A stretch of 25,775 bases of DNA. Source: JBEIUO01 sp964549785 (GTDB lineage: Bacteria > Planctomycetota > Phycisphaerae > Phycisphaerales > UBA1924). Positions 1-8,163 of the stretch are shown here, in pieces. The position numbers and the translations under genes are program-made. The notes below the pieces were generated by a model. The model searched no databases. It was not told the DNA's origin and saw nothing but the letters and a program-made list of their open reading frames with translations. Location: NCBI GenBank assembly GCA_964549785.1, contig CAZJXA010000019.1, forward strand, positions 1-25,775, read 5' to 3'. Positions within the stretch are counted from its first letter, which is position 1; each line of letters opens with the position of its first letter.

Positions 1-1
1 C

Positions 2-1645
2 GGCGGCGGCCCCACCGCCATCAACCGGCAGCACGAGAAAGGCCGCCTGACGGCCCGCGAGCGCATCGCTCTGCTCATCGACAAAGACTCGTTCTTCCAG
101 GAATACGGCCTCTGGTGCGCCTTCGAGATGTACAAGGAATTCGGCGGTGCTCCCGCGGCGGGCGTGGTCACCGGGGTCGGCCGAGTTCATGGGCACCCGC
201 ACATGATCATCGCGAACGATGCCACCGTGAAGGCCGGCGCGTTCTTCCCGATGACCTGCAAGAAGATCATCCGCGCGCAAACCATCGCCATGATGGCCCG
301 CCTGCCGTTGATCTATCTCGTCGATAGCGCCGGGGTCTTTCTGCCTCTCCAGGAGGACGTCTTCCCCGATACTGACGACTTCGGGCGCATCTTCCGCAAC
401 AACGCGGTGATCTCAGCGCGCGGGATTCCGCAGATCGCCGCGATCATGGGCTTCTGCGTGGCGGGCGGCGGGTATTTGCCGGTGCTGTGCGACACGCTCC
501 TGATGACCGAGGGGAGCGGGCTGTACCTGGCGGGGCCTGCGCTGGTGAAGGCGGCGATCGGTCAGGAGGTGACGGACGAGGAACTCGGCGGAGCGGCAAT
601 GCACGCGGCGGTGAGCGGGACGATTGACTTCCGGGAGAAGGACGACGAGGCGTGCCTGCGAAAAATACGCGAACTGCTCGGAAAGTACGGTGACCTGTCA
701 CCGATCCCCGCGGCCCTTCACGATGCATACTTCGTGGTCGACCCCGCGGCCGACGGCACGGTAACGGCCGCCTTCCGCCCCGCCGAGGACATGTACACGG
801 TCTTCACCGACAAGCCGGGCACGCAATATGACGTCGGCGACATCATCGCCTGCCTTGTCGACACTCGGGCAGCGCCCAACGCCGAAGGTCATGAGTCGCT
901 TGTCCCGGACTTTGATGAGTACAAGGCCGACTATGGGCAGTCGATCGTGTGCGGGTATGCCAACGTAGGTCGGCACGCGTGCGGCATTGTTGCCAATCAG
1001 AAGAAACTGGTGCAGCGGACGCTGGCGGGTGGCAAGGCGGGGCCGACGAAGGCGGTGCAGATGCCGGGCGTGATTTATGACGATTCGGCGGCGAAGGCGG
1101 CGCGGTTCATCATGGATTGCAACCAGCGCAAGATTCCCATCATCTTCATCCACGATACCACCGGCTTCATGGTCGGCCGCGACAGCGAACAAGGGGGCAT
1201 CATCCGCGCCGGTGCCAAAATGGTCAACGCCATGGCCAACTGCATCGTCCCGAAGCTCGTGCTCATCACCGGCGGCAGTTACGGCGCGGGGAACTACGCG
1301 ATGTGCGGACGGGCCTTTGACCCGTTCGTCACGTTGGCGTGGCCCGGTTCCAAATGCGCCGTCATGGGGGCCAACCAGGCCACGGGCGTCCTCACCACCA
1401 TCGAGGAAGCCAGCCGCAAACGCAAGGGCGAAACCATCGACCCCGAAACCCACAGGCAGATCACCGCCGCCATCCACGCGGGGTACACGCAGCAAGCCGA
1501 CATCCGCCACGGCGCAGCCCGTGGCTGGCTCGACCGCATCATCGCGCCCCATAACACCCGCGCGGAACTCATCGCCGCATTGGAAGCCGCCAATGCCAGG
1601 TGGGATTACGCGCAGGAGTTCAAGACGGGGGTCATTCAGACGTGA
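2..1645 (+). CDS. liuB: Methylcrotonyl-CoA carboxylase carboxyltransferase (beta) subunit, 5' truncated
   Basis: This is the biotin-dependent carboxyltransferase that moves CO2 from carboxybiotin to 3-methylcrotonyl-CoA in leucine breakdown. The reading frame is already open at base 2, where it gives the family's N-terminal motif GRLTARERIALLID, so the real start lies upstream of the window. Visible family motifs are GGGYLPVLCD, EVTDEELGGAAMHAAVSG (the DLGGA.xH..SG block of the N-terminal crotonase-like half), and in the C-terminal half DTTGFMVGRDSEQGG and LITGGSYGAGNYAMCGRAFD. The C-terminus is intact. The biotinylated alpha subunit is not in the window and may lie upstream. The HMG-CoA lyase and LiuC-like hydratase genes downstream favour methylcrotonyl-CoA over propionyl- or geranyl-CoA as substrate; that choice is inference, while membership of the acyl-CoA carboxylase beta family is clear. 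Confidence 0.93.
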   Translation, partial: GGGPTAINRQHEKGRLTARERIALLIDKDSFFQEYGLWCAFEMYKEFGGAPAAGVVTGVGRVHGHPHMIIANDATVKAGAFFPMTCKKIIRAQTIAMMARLPLIYLVDSAGVFLPLQEDVFPDTDDFGRIFRNNAVISARGIPQIAAIMGFCVAGGGYLPVLCDTLLMTEGSGLYLAGPALVKAAIGQEVTDEELGGAAMHAAVSGTIDFREKDDEACLRKIRELLGKYGDLSPIPAALHDAYFVVDPAADGTVTAAFRPAEDMYTVFTDKPGTQYDVGDIIACLVDTRAAPNAEGHESLVPDFDEYKADYGQSIVCGYANVGRHACGIVANQKKLVQRTLAGGKAGPTKAVQMPGVIYDDSAAKAARFIMDCNQRKIPIIFIHDTTGFMVGRDSEQGGIIRAGAKMVNAMANCIVPKLVLITGGSYGAGNYAMCGRAFDPFVTLAWPGSKCAVMGANQATGVLTTIEEASRKRKGETIDPETHRQITAAIHAGYTQQADIRHGAARGWLDRIIAPHNTRAELIAALEAANARWDYAQEFKTGVIQT

Positions 1646-1647
1646 CG

Positions 1648-2236
1648 ATGCTTGTCCATCTCACTGATGAGCGATCGTCAGCCTCCGTGCGTCGTTCCGG
1701 ACTGAAGGGCGCTGAGCACACAATCCGGGGCCAAGCGGGCAATTGCCCCGTCCCCCACGCCGTATCCGCGATGCCCGTCCTTCCCAACTATTTCGCGAGT
1801 CATCAGTGGCTCCGCGAACTCAAACGCAGCGGCATGCGCACCATCGCCGCAGTGCAATTCCGCCTTCGCTCCGATGCACTCGTCTGGGTCGGCGAATACA
1901 ACGGCGAGCACCGCAATGTCCCGCCAGGGCCACGCCGCCAGCCTTGTTATGCACGAACCCGATGCCCGCGGCTGGCAGATCATTGTCCCCTACAACGTTC
2001 CATCGAAGGCCATCCACGCCGTCCGCGAGGTCCCGCCGGTTATGGGCTGGCGTTACTTCCCCAACAGCCATGTCGAGGGGCCGTGGAAGTGCCTGTGCGA
2101 ATACTGCCTCAGCGGAGTGGCAGGCGGTATCAAATCCAGGAAACGTGCGGTACGCTTGAGCCGTAAAATCGGCGCCGAGCAGCTCAATATCGAACGGGAT
2201 GCCGCCGCTTTCCTCAACGTGCGTAAGCGACGATAA
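1648..2236 (+). pseudogene. Conserved hypothetical protein gene split by a frameshift near 1920
   Basis: Two overlapping frames make one protein-like sequence. The first starts at ATG 1648, two bases after the preceding stop, and reads through SHQWLRELKRSGM and VWVGEYNGEHRNV up to about 1920. The second frame continues with QGHAASLVMHEPDARGWQII, VMGWRYFPNSH and CLCEYCL, and stops at 2236. Removing one C from the CCC at 1920-1922 joins them smoothly (HRNV-RQGHAAS), giving roughly 195 residues. I recognise the layout (HQWLREL, VGxYNxxH, GWRYFP, a paired-Cys tail) as that of an uncharacterised bacterial family but cannot assign a function. The opening LVHLTDE followed by RRSGLKG faintly resembles ADP-ribosyltransferase-fold proteins; this is speculation. 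It may be a true pseudogene or a sequencing error. Confidence 0.6.
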
Positions 2237-2299
2237 ACAACCCGGGCGACGATGATCGAAATGTTTCTTTCCTCCGTCATGTTCCGAAGGAATCAACCG

Positions 2300-2422
2300 A
2301 TGTTCGACCGGCTCTTCCGCAGCAACAAGCCCGCCGGCAATGGGCTCCACCGCGATGGCCTGCCATGGCATTGCGTCACAGAACTCTCCAACCCCTTCCG
2401 CCTCAACGTCTGTGCCCCCTGA
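2300..2422 (+). CDS. Possible small protein (40 aa) coupled to the next gene
   Basis: An ATG at 2300 is preceded by AAGGA (2287-2291) at 8-base spacing, one of the better ribosome sites in this region. It opens a 40-residue frame, MFDRLFRSNKPAGNGL to LSNPFRLNVCAP, whose stop TGA (2420-2422) shares its A with the ATG of the membrane-protein gene (TGATG). That overlap and the ribosome site suggest the ORF is translated, either as a small protein or as a leader that delivers ribosomes to the next gene. The LPWHCVTEL stretch weakly recalls the N-terminus of bacilliredoxin-like proteins, so it could also be a remnant of such a gene. I cannot assign a function. Confidence 0.4.
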   Translation: MFDRLFRSNKPAGNGLHRDGLPWHCVTELSNPFRLNVCAP

Positions 2423-2970
2423 TGCATCTGAAACCCGCCAACCGCAAACCCACCTCGTTCCGCCGCATCGTCCGGGCTCTTTGGCTCAAGGGCTTCACCC
2501 CCGGTCTCCTGGTGGTCGCGTATGGCTTCCATTCATCGTTCATCTGGTGGTTGTGGCAGTTGCCCGGTAGCGCCCCGCCCATCCGCGGCAGCATCGGCCG
2601 CGGCGTCATCATGACGGTGTGGGGCAATGGCTTCATGGGCAAGTCCTGGACACTTGGATATCTCATAAACCCCGATGGCTCCCCAAAGCCCGGCGTCGTC
2701 GGCAGCCTGATCACGCCCTCCCCGGACTTTATCGGACCGCTCATGGATTGGGACATCGTCTTCCAATCGGGATTCAAAGTTCCGATTGTCTACATCGGCG
2801 CTCTCATGCTTGGCGTCGCGGCAGCCGTCCGTCTTCGCGCCCATTATGCCCCGGTCCCCGGCGCGTGCCCGAAGTGCGGCCATGACGTTCAAGACCTTCC
2901 CAAATGCCCGGAGTGCGGCCGGAAGGCCGACAATGCAAGGGTGGCGGATCAGGGCCCTCATGGCACATGA
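2422..2970 (+). CDS. Two-helix membrane protein with C-terminal zinc ribbon, function unknown
   Basis: The predicted protein has 182 residues. A hydrophobic, Trp-rich segment lies near residues 27-47 (LLVVAYGFHSSFIWWLW) and a second near residues 120-140 (VYIGALMLGVAAAV). Between them is a loop of about 75 residues. The tail carries a four-cysteine ribbon, CPKCGHDVQDLPKCPECG, with cysteines at about 149, 152, 162 and 165. Ribbons of this CPxCG/CPECG style are common at the ends of planctomycete membrane proteins. The ATG at 2422 was chosen because it overlaps the stop of the small upstream ORF; an upstream in-frame start at 2365 is possible but lies inside that ORF. The 3' end overlaps the start of the PxpB-PxpC gene by 11 bases. 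No function can be assigned. Confidence 0.72.
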   Translation: MHLKPANRKPTSFRRIVRALWLKGFTPGLLVVAYGFHSSFIWWLWQLPGSAPPIRGSIGRGVIMTVWGNGFMGKSWTLGYLINPDGSPKPGVVGSLITPSPDFIGPLMDWDIVFQSGFKVPIVYIGALMLGVAAAVRLRAHYAPVPGACPKCGHDVQDLPKCPECGRKADNARVADQGPHGT

Positions 2971-4588
2971 GCCCCTCCACCTCGAATGGACTTCCGATCG
3001 AACACTCCGCGCAGCGTGCAACGGAGTCCTCCCCTCCGCGCTCCGCGCCTGGCTCAGCGGACGGCCCGTGCGCATCCATCCAGCTGCGATCAACACCGCC
3101 TTCACGCTGCACGCCGCCCAATTCACCTTTCCGGCCGCGCTCGTGGCCACCGCCGAGGCTCGGGCCGCCATCGTCGCCCAAGCAACTGCGTTCTTGATGG
3201 CAACCGGCCCAATCGCCTCCACTCCTGCGACCACGGTCGATATCCCCATTTGCTACGACGCCGAGTTCGCCCCGGACCTTCCGGCCCTGGCGGTCCGCAC
3301 CCGCCTCTCGCCTACTGATCTCGCGCTCCTGCATTCACGAAGTGAATACACCGCTGACTTCCTCGGCTTCTCGCCGGGCTTCGCCTACCTCTCCGGTCTT
3401 CCCGGCCCGCTCCACGTTCCCCGGCGCGATTCGCCTCGTCCCCGCATCGAGCCCGGCAGCGTGGCCCTCGCCGGCTCCCAGTGCGCCGTCTATCCCTCCG
3501 CCACTCCCGGCGGCTGGAACATCATCGGCCGCACTCCGCTCCGCATCTTCGATGCTCACCGCCAACACGCCTGCCTCATCCCGCCCCTCGCCACCGTGCG
3601 CTTCACACCCATCGATCGAACGACCTTCGATGCCCTCTCGGTTGCGCCTCAATCCACGCCGCCCATTCACCCCGCCGGCCCTCATCTCACCATTCACAGC
3701 CCGGGAGCATTCGCGCTCGTTCAGGATCTCGGGCGGCCCAATCTCGGCGTGCTGGGCATCCCACAGGGCGGCGCCCTCGACCCGTGCAGCCATGCCGCCG
3801 CCAACCTCGCGGCAGGCAACCCACACGACTCCGCCACCATCGAGTTCATCGGCGGTGGTCTCTCCTTCTCGCCTTCGGACGACTGCCGCATCGGCTTCTC
3901 GCCCACCATCCCGACCGTCCTCACGCGCAAGGCCGCCGGCGAAGTTTCCGAGCAGACCGCCCGCACGCTTGATCTCAGGGCCGGCGACACCGTCTCGGTC
4001 CGCTCCCTTCCCACCCGCTGCGGATACCTCGCGGTTGAACGCGGTCTCGACGTCCCGTTCGTCCTTGGCAGCCGCTCGACCGCGCTCAAGGCGGGCTTCG
4101 GCGGTTTTGACGGCCGCGCACTCAACAAGGGGGACCGCATTCCGATTGCTCCCCGCAATGGCACGCCGCTCCGATTTCACGCCGTCCCGCGCGCCGCCAG
4201 CCCGCGCCAGGTCTTCCGCATCACACCGGGCTTTCACGCCGGCCTGCTTGATCGTGACACGCTGGCACGGCTGTTTGCCACCATCTACCGCATCTCTTTG
4301 ACGTCCGACCGCGCGGGGGTGCGGCTTGAAGGACCTTCGCTCCCGCACCGGCACGCCCAACTCCCCAGCGAACCCACCACTCCCGGCGCAGTGCAACTCC
4401 CGCCCGATGGCCAACCGATCATCCTCGGGCCCGACGGCCCGGTGACCGGCGGATACCCCATCGTCGGCGTCGTTATCGAGGCGGACCTTTGCCACGTCGG
4501 GCAACTTTCCCCCGGCGACTACCTCCGCTTCGAACTCGTCTCGCTCGACGATGCCTGGGATATCGCTAGCGAGGCACCCTTCTCATGA
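2960..4588 (+). CDS. pxpBC: Fused 5-oxoprolinase subunits B and C (KipI-KipA type)
   Basis: One 542-residue protein joins two subunits of the ATP-dependent 5-oxoprolinase, which opens 5-oxo-L-proline to glutamate. The N-terminal part (about residues 1-230) is PxpB/KipI-like, with GFSPGFAYLSGLP, PRRDSPRPRIEPGSVALAG and VYPSATPGGWNIIGRTPLR. The C-terminal part (about 240-540) is PxpC/KipA-like, with VQDLGRPNLGVLGIPQGGAL, AANLAAGNP and GYLAVERGLDVPFVLGSRST. The ATG at 2960 gives a normal family N-terminus; the frame is open further upstream only because it overlaps the zinc-ribbon gene. The stop overlaps the pxpA start by four bases (ATGA). These subunits are more often separate genes, but fusions are known. 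The pxpABC assignment is established for homologues; activity here is inferred. Confidence 0.92.
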   Translation: MAHEPLHLEWTSDRTLRAACNGVLPSALRAWLSGRPVRIHPAAINTAFTLHAAQFTFPAALVATAEARAAIVAQATAFLMATGPIASTPATTVDIPICYDAEFAPDLPALAVRTRLSPTDLALLHSRSEYTADFLGFSPGFAYLSGLPGPLHVPRRDSPRPRIEPGSVALAGSQCAVYPSATPGGWNIIGRTPLRIFDAHRQHACLIPPLATVRFTPIDRTTFDALSVAPQSTPPIHPAGPHLTIHSPGAFALVQDLGRPNLGVLGIPQGGALDPCSHAAANLAAGNPHDSATIEFIGGGLSFSPSDDCRIGFSPTIPTVLTRKAAGEVSEQTARTLDLRAGDTVSVRSLPTRCGYLAVERGLDVPFVLGSRSTALKAGFGGFDGRALNKGDRIPIAPRNGTPLRFHAVPRAASPRQVFRITPGFHAGLLDRDTLARLFATIYRISLTSDRAGVRLEGPSLPHRHAQLPSEPTTPGAVQLPPDGQPIILGPDGPVTGGYPIVGVVIEADLCHVGQLSPGDYLRFELVSLDDAWDIASEAPFS

Positions 4589-5325
4589 CCTCGCAGCCGC
4601 GCATCTTGCTCAATTGTGACTTGGGCGAATCCGCCGACGCCCTCGCCTCCGGGCGCGATGCTGCGCTCGCGGCCCACGCGGACATCATCAACATCGCCTG
4701 CGGCGGCCATGCCGGCGACGATTCCTCGATGCGACACTTCCTCGCGCTCTCGGCTCAACTTGGGGTCGCGGCGGCCGCCCATCCATCGTTCCCCGACCGG
4801 GAAGGCTTCGGCCGGCGAGAGATCGCACTCTCTTTCTCGGACCTCGCGCTCGCGCTGCAGCGGCAACTCGGCGCCCTCCACGCCGCCGCCGCCGCGACCG
4901 GCGTTCAGGTCGCCTTCATCAAGCCGCACGGGGCCCTCTACCACGCCGTCGGTCGCGACCCCGCCATCGCCGACGCCTTTTCGGTCGCCTGCGGAAGCAT
5001 CTTTCCCGATACGCCCCTCATCCTGCAAGCGGGGGCCGCCACAATCGCGGACCTTCGGCGGGCCGGCCGGCGCGTCCTTGCCGAAGCCTTCGCCGACCGC
5101 GTCTATGAGCCCAACGGATCCCTCCGCGACCGACGGCTCCCGGGGGCGCTGATCCACGACCCGGCAGCGGTGAAAGTCCACGTCGCTGCGCTGCTCGCGT
5201 CCACCCTGGCTTTCCAAACCCTTTGTATCCATTCCGACACACCCGCAGCGCTCGCCTGCATGGCCGCGGCCCGCGAGGCGATCGGTTCGGCTGGCGGATT
5301 GAACGGTCAGAACCCAGGAGCCTGA
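4585..5325 (+). CDS. pxpA: 5-oxoprolinase subunit A (LamB/YcsF family)
   Basis: This 246-residue protein is the third part of the 5-oxoprolinase. Family marks are LLNCDLGES at residue 8 onward, INIACGGHAGDDSSM (the metal-site-like ACGxHAGD block), AAHPSFPDREGFGRRE and FIKPHGALYHAV. The length is typical for PxpA. Its ATG overlaps the PxpBC stop as ATGA, so the two are probably translationally coupled and the set is complete. With all three subunits present, the cell should be able to recycle 5-oxoproline, a spontaneous damage product of glutamine and glutamate. It is followed after 29 bases by HMG-CoA lyase, which places a repair/scavenging step inside an amino-acid catabolic unit. Confidence 0.94.
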   Translation: MTSQPRILLNCDLGESADALASGRDAALAAHADIINIACGGHAGDDSSMRHFLALSAQLGVAAAAHPSFPDREGFGRREIALSFSDLALALQRQLGALHAAAAATGVQVAFIKPHGALYHAVGRDPAIADAFSVACGSIFPDTPLILQAGAATIADLRRAGRRVLAEAFADRVYEPNGSLRDRRLPGALIHDPAAVKVHVAALLASTLAFQTLCIHSDTPAALACMAAAREAIGSAGGLNGQNPGA

Positions 5326-5354
5326 CCGAAGCCCGGTATCATCGAGCCCTCTCC

Positions 5355-6380
5355 ATGTCGAACCTCGTCCGCATCACCGATGTCTCACCCCGCGACGGCC
5401 TTCAGAACGAGTCCGGAGTGATCGCGACCGTCGACAAGGTCCGCCTCATCGACCTGCTCTGCGCCGCCGGAGTCGATGAGATCGAAATCACGAGTTTCGT
5501 CAGCCCCAAGTGGGTGCCGCAACTGGCGGACTCGGCCGATGTGGTTCGTGCGGTGCTCGGAACTTCGCCCGAATCCGGTGTTAAAGTCCGACCCGCGCTC
5601 AGCGTGCTGGTTCCCAACGAGAAGGGGCGGGCAAGCCTCTACGCGTTGGAACTGGAAATCCGAGACGCCCATCTGCGGCGTGCGGTCAAGCACGGGATCA
5701 ACGCCACCGATCACGCCCGTTTCATGAACTGGCTCGACAAGCCGTTGATCGACACGATTTCGGTCTTCACCGCGGCCTCGGAGACGTTCTCACAGCGCAA
5801 CACGAACGCAACCATTGACCAGACCATCGATCGTTTCAAGGACCTTATCGCGCAGGACGCATCGGTGCACACCGTGCGGGGGTACGTCTCCTGCGCCATC
5901 GCGTGTCCGTTTGAAGGGCCGATCGCGCCCCGCCGCGTGGCGCGGGTGGTGGAACAATTGATCGAGATCGGCATCCGCGAGATCGACCTGGGCGACACCA
6001 TCGGAGCGGCGGACGTCGCGAGCGTGACGCATCTCCTCCTGACCATCCGCGACGTCGTGCCGCCCTCATGGTTTGAGAGTCACCGGGTGACCCTGCACCT
6101 GCACGACACCTTCGGTCGCGCGGCGGACTGCGTCACCGCCGCCTTGGGGCTGGGCGTGGTCTCGTTCGATGGTTCGGTCGCCGGCTTGGGCGGGTGTCCG
6201 TACGCCAGCACGCCAAGCCGGCGGGCACCGGGCAACATCGACACGGGACTTCTGGTCAGCACCATCCACAAGGCGGGGTTCCGCACCAACGTCGATCTCG
6301 ATCGGCTTGAAGTCGCCGCCGAGTTCGCCCGCACCACCGTCGCGAAGTCTCGCGCGAGCCAGCCGGGGGCCGCCTCGTGA
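5355..6380 (+). CDS. liuE: Hydroxymethylglutaryl-CoA lyase
   Basis: This TIM-barrel lyase cleaves HMG-CoA to acetoacetate and acetyl-CoA, the last step of leucine breakdown. The 341-residue protein starts VRITDVSPRDGLQNE, with the metal-binding Asp and catalytic Arg of DxxPRDGLQ. It has HLHDTFGRA (metal-binding His pair) and GLGGCPYAS carrying the conserved catalytic cysteine. The signature loop after that cysteine reads TPSRRAPGNIDTG, longer and more basic than the usual KGASGN form but still ending in GN. The ATG at 5355 places the conserved N-terminus about five residues in; the frame is open upstream but without family sequence. The stop overlaps the next gene's GTG start (GTGA, 6377-6380). 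Confidence 0.93.
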   Translation: MSNLVRITDVSPRDGLQNESGVIATVDKVRLIDLLCAAGVDEIEITSFVSPKWVPQLADSADVVRAVLGTSPESGVKVRPALSVLVPNEKGRASLYALELEIRDAHLRRAVKHGINATDHARFMNWLDKPLIDTISVFTAASETFSQRNTNATIDQTIDRFKDLIAQDASVHTVRGYVSCAIACPFEGPIAPRRVARVVEQLIEIGIREIDLGDTIGAADVASVTHLLLTIRDVVPPSWFESHRVTLHLHDTFGRAADCVTAALGLGVVSFDGSVAGLGGCPYASTPSRRAPGNIDTGLLVSTIHKAGFRTNVDLDRLEVAAEFARTTVAKSRASQPGAAS

Positions 6381-7111
6381 TCTCCGTCGAACCCATCGGC
6401 AACGTCGCCGCCCTCCGGCTCGATCGGGCCGAGAAACGCAACGCCCTGACCCCGACCATGCTTGCTTCCCTCCGGGGAGCCATCGATCGCGCCACCGCCG
6501 CCGATTGCATCCTGCTCTCGGGGGTGGGCGAGGTCTTCTGCGCGGGGTTCGATCTCAAACTTTGCCAGGGCGACCCGGCGATGCTCCCCGCCTTGCTCCG
6601 CGCCCTGGCTGAGTGCATCACCGCGTTGCGCGACTCGCCCTGCCCGGTCGTCGTTTCCGCCCACGGCGCGGCGATCGCCGGCGGGTGCGCCCTGCTCGCC
6701 CCCGCCGATGTCATCGTCACCAACGCCGAGGCCCGCGTCGGATATCCGGTGGTCCTGCTCGGCATCTCGCCCGCGGTCAATACGCCCTTTCTTCGCTCCC
6801 TCATCGGCGATGGTCCCACCCGCACGCGCTCCCTCGATCCCGGGCTCGTGTCGGGTACCCACGCCCTGCGAATCGGTCTTGCGCACGAGTGTGTCCCGAC
6901 CGTTGCGGAGTGTGAACCCCGCGCCCTCGAACTCGCCACGCAACTGGCCCTGAAACCGCGCTACGCCCTCCGCGCCACCCGCGCCTGGCTCCGCACGCTC
7001 GCCCCCCTCGATCACGCGACCGACGCCCTTCACGCATCGCTCTCGTTGTGCGGTTCACCGGAAGAAACCGGACTGCTCGCCGCGTTGTGGAACAAGGAGA
7101 CCACGAAATGA
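6377..7111 (+). CDS. Enoyl-CoA hydratase/isomerase family protein lacking catalytic glutamates
   Basis: This 244-residue crotonase-fold protein begins at a GTG that overlaps the HMG-CoA lyase stop. The CoA-binding region is clear: LDRAEKRNAL, then GEVFCAGFDLK with the oxyanion-hole Ala-Gly. The second oxyanion block is HGAAIAGGCALLAPAD. At the two positions that hold catalytic glutamates in classical enoyl-CoA hydratase, this protein has Ala (GGCA) and Val (GYPVVLLG). The rest (GISPAVNTPFL) matches the LiuC-like subfamily of the next gene, to which it is probably a diverged paralogue. It may use a different chemistry, act as a partner of the neighbour, or bind CoA thioesters without catalysis; none of these is shown. 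The stop overlaps the next start (ATGA). Confidence 0.85.
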   Translation: MISVEPIGNVAALRLDRAEKRNALTPTMLASLRGAIDRATAADCILLSGVGEVFCAGFDLKLCQGDPAMLPALLRALAECITALRDSPCPVVVSAHGAAIAGGCALLAPADVIVTNAEARVGYPVVLLGISPAVNTPFLRSLIGDGPTRTRSLDPGLVSGTHALRIGLAHECVPTVAECEPRALELATQLALKPRYALRATRAWLRTLAPLDHATDALHASLSLCGSPEETGLLAALWNKETTK

Positions 7112-7869
7112 CCACGCCCGATCCGCAGCCCTCCTTGGTCACTCTCGACGTCAACGGCCGCCTCGCCACGCTGACACTCAACCGGCCCGAGGCCCGCAAC
7201 GCCCTCTCGATAGCGCTCCTGGACGCCCTGCACGCCGCGCTCGATCAACTCGCTTCCAGCCCCGGCGTCTCGGTTCTGGTCGTCACCGGTGCCGGGAAGT
7301 CGTTCTGCGCCGGGATGGACCTCAAAGCCGTGCTGGGCGACCCTGATGCCCCGCTCCAATTGCTCTCCAAACTCGCGGACGCCTGCCTCAAACTCCGGGC
7401 CCTCCCGATGGTGGCCGTCGCCAAGGTCAATGGCGCGGCCATCGGCGGCGGCTGCGGCCTCACCTGTGTCTGCGACCTCAGCATCACCCACGCCGACAGC
7501 AAGATGGGCTTCCCCGAGGTTGATCTGGGCGTTTGCCCGGCGGTCGTGGCACCGTGGCTGGTGCGAAAGATCGGCGCGGGCAAAGCCCGACGCGTGCTGC
7601 TGCAAGGCGGGCTCCTCACCGGTCAGCAGGCCTTCGAAATGGGCATCGTGGATCAGGCCGTCGCTTCCGCCGCAGACCTTGACGCGGCGGTCGCGAGTGT
7701 TACCGACCGGCTTACTAAAGGCGGCCCAGCCGCGCTCGCCGCGACCAAGGGCCTGCTCAACCGGCTGGATGGCTCCCTCGACGCCACCCTCGCCCGACAG
7801 GGAGCGGAGATTTCCGCCCGCGTGCTCGAGACACCCGAGGCCCAAGCCATGCTCCGCGAGAGACGCTGA
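7108..7869 (+). CDS. liuC: Enoyl-CoA hydratase, LiuC-like (probable methylglutaconyl-CoA hydratase)
   Basis: This crotonase-family protein of 253 residues would hydrate 3-methylglutaconyl-CoA to HMG-CoA, linking the carboxylase and the lyase encoded in the same unit. Motifs are LNRPEARNALS, GKSFCAGMDLK, GAAIGGGCGLTCVCD and MGFPEVDLGVCPAVVAPWL. The first glutamate position is Gly, as in known LiuC-type hydratases (GGGVGL), while the second glutamate is kept (FPEVDLG). The PAVVAP segment is also typical of LiuC. ATG 7108 is chosen because AAGGAGA at 7094-7100 sits 7 bases upstream and the start overlaps the previous stop. An in-frame upstream ATG at 7048 lies inside the preceding gene and lacks this support. 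Confidence 0.88.
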   Translation: MTTPDPQPSLVTLDVNGRLATLTLNRPEARNALSIALLDALHAALDQLASSPGVSVLVVTGAGKSFCAGMDLKAVLGDPDAPLQLLSKLADACLKLRALPMVAVAKVNGAAIGGGCGLTCVCDLSITHADSKMGFPEVDLGVCPAVVAPWLVRKIGAGKARRVLLQGGLLTGQQAFEMGIVDQAVASAADLDAAVASVTDRLTKGGPAALAATKGLLNRLDGSLDATLARQGAEISARVLETPEAQAMLRERR

Positions 7870-7909
7870 CTGAAGAGCCGTCGCGGGAAAGTTTCGAGTT
7901 CGCACACGG

Positions 7910-8128
7910 CTACGCAGCGGGCGCGTCGGCCCCCGGACCCGACTCTGTAGACGTTCGGGCCTCCGCGGCCTGCTTCAGACGTTCGATCTCCCGCCGCAAC
8001 TCCGCGGCCAACCGATGCAGGCCTGCGATTTCACCGCTCAACTCGTCGTGCTCGTGCTGGAGAAAGCCGACGGTTTCTTCCAGCCTGCGGAACCTGTCGG
8101 AAACCTCTTGATCCGGCGCTTCGGCCAT
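7910..8128 (-). CDS. slyX: SlyX-like small coiled-coil protein
   Basis: The 72-residue protein is mostly one amphipathic helix: FRRLEETVGFLQHEHDELSG, then LHRLAAELRREIERLKQ, with a disordered acidic tail. Length, composition and heptad pattern fit the SlyX family, whose role is not settled. The ATG at 8128 was preferred over upstream in-frame codons because the coiled coil begins just after it and AGGGGA lies about six bases before it. It is divergent from the PagL-like gene with only 35 bases between start codons, so any promoters must overlap. Confidence 0.75.
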   Translation of the reverse strand: MAEAPDQEVSDRFRRLEETVGFLQHEHDELSGEIAGLHRLAAELRREIERLKQAAEARTSTESGPGADAPAA

Positions 8129-8163
8129 GCGGCGTCCCCTTTTCCGGGTTACTCTATCGCCCC

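Noticed and set aside
3335..4504. Long minus-strand open frame (389 codons) opposite PxpBC
   Set aside because: It is antisense to a clearly conserved gene and has no recognisable domain.
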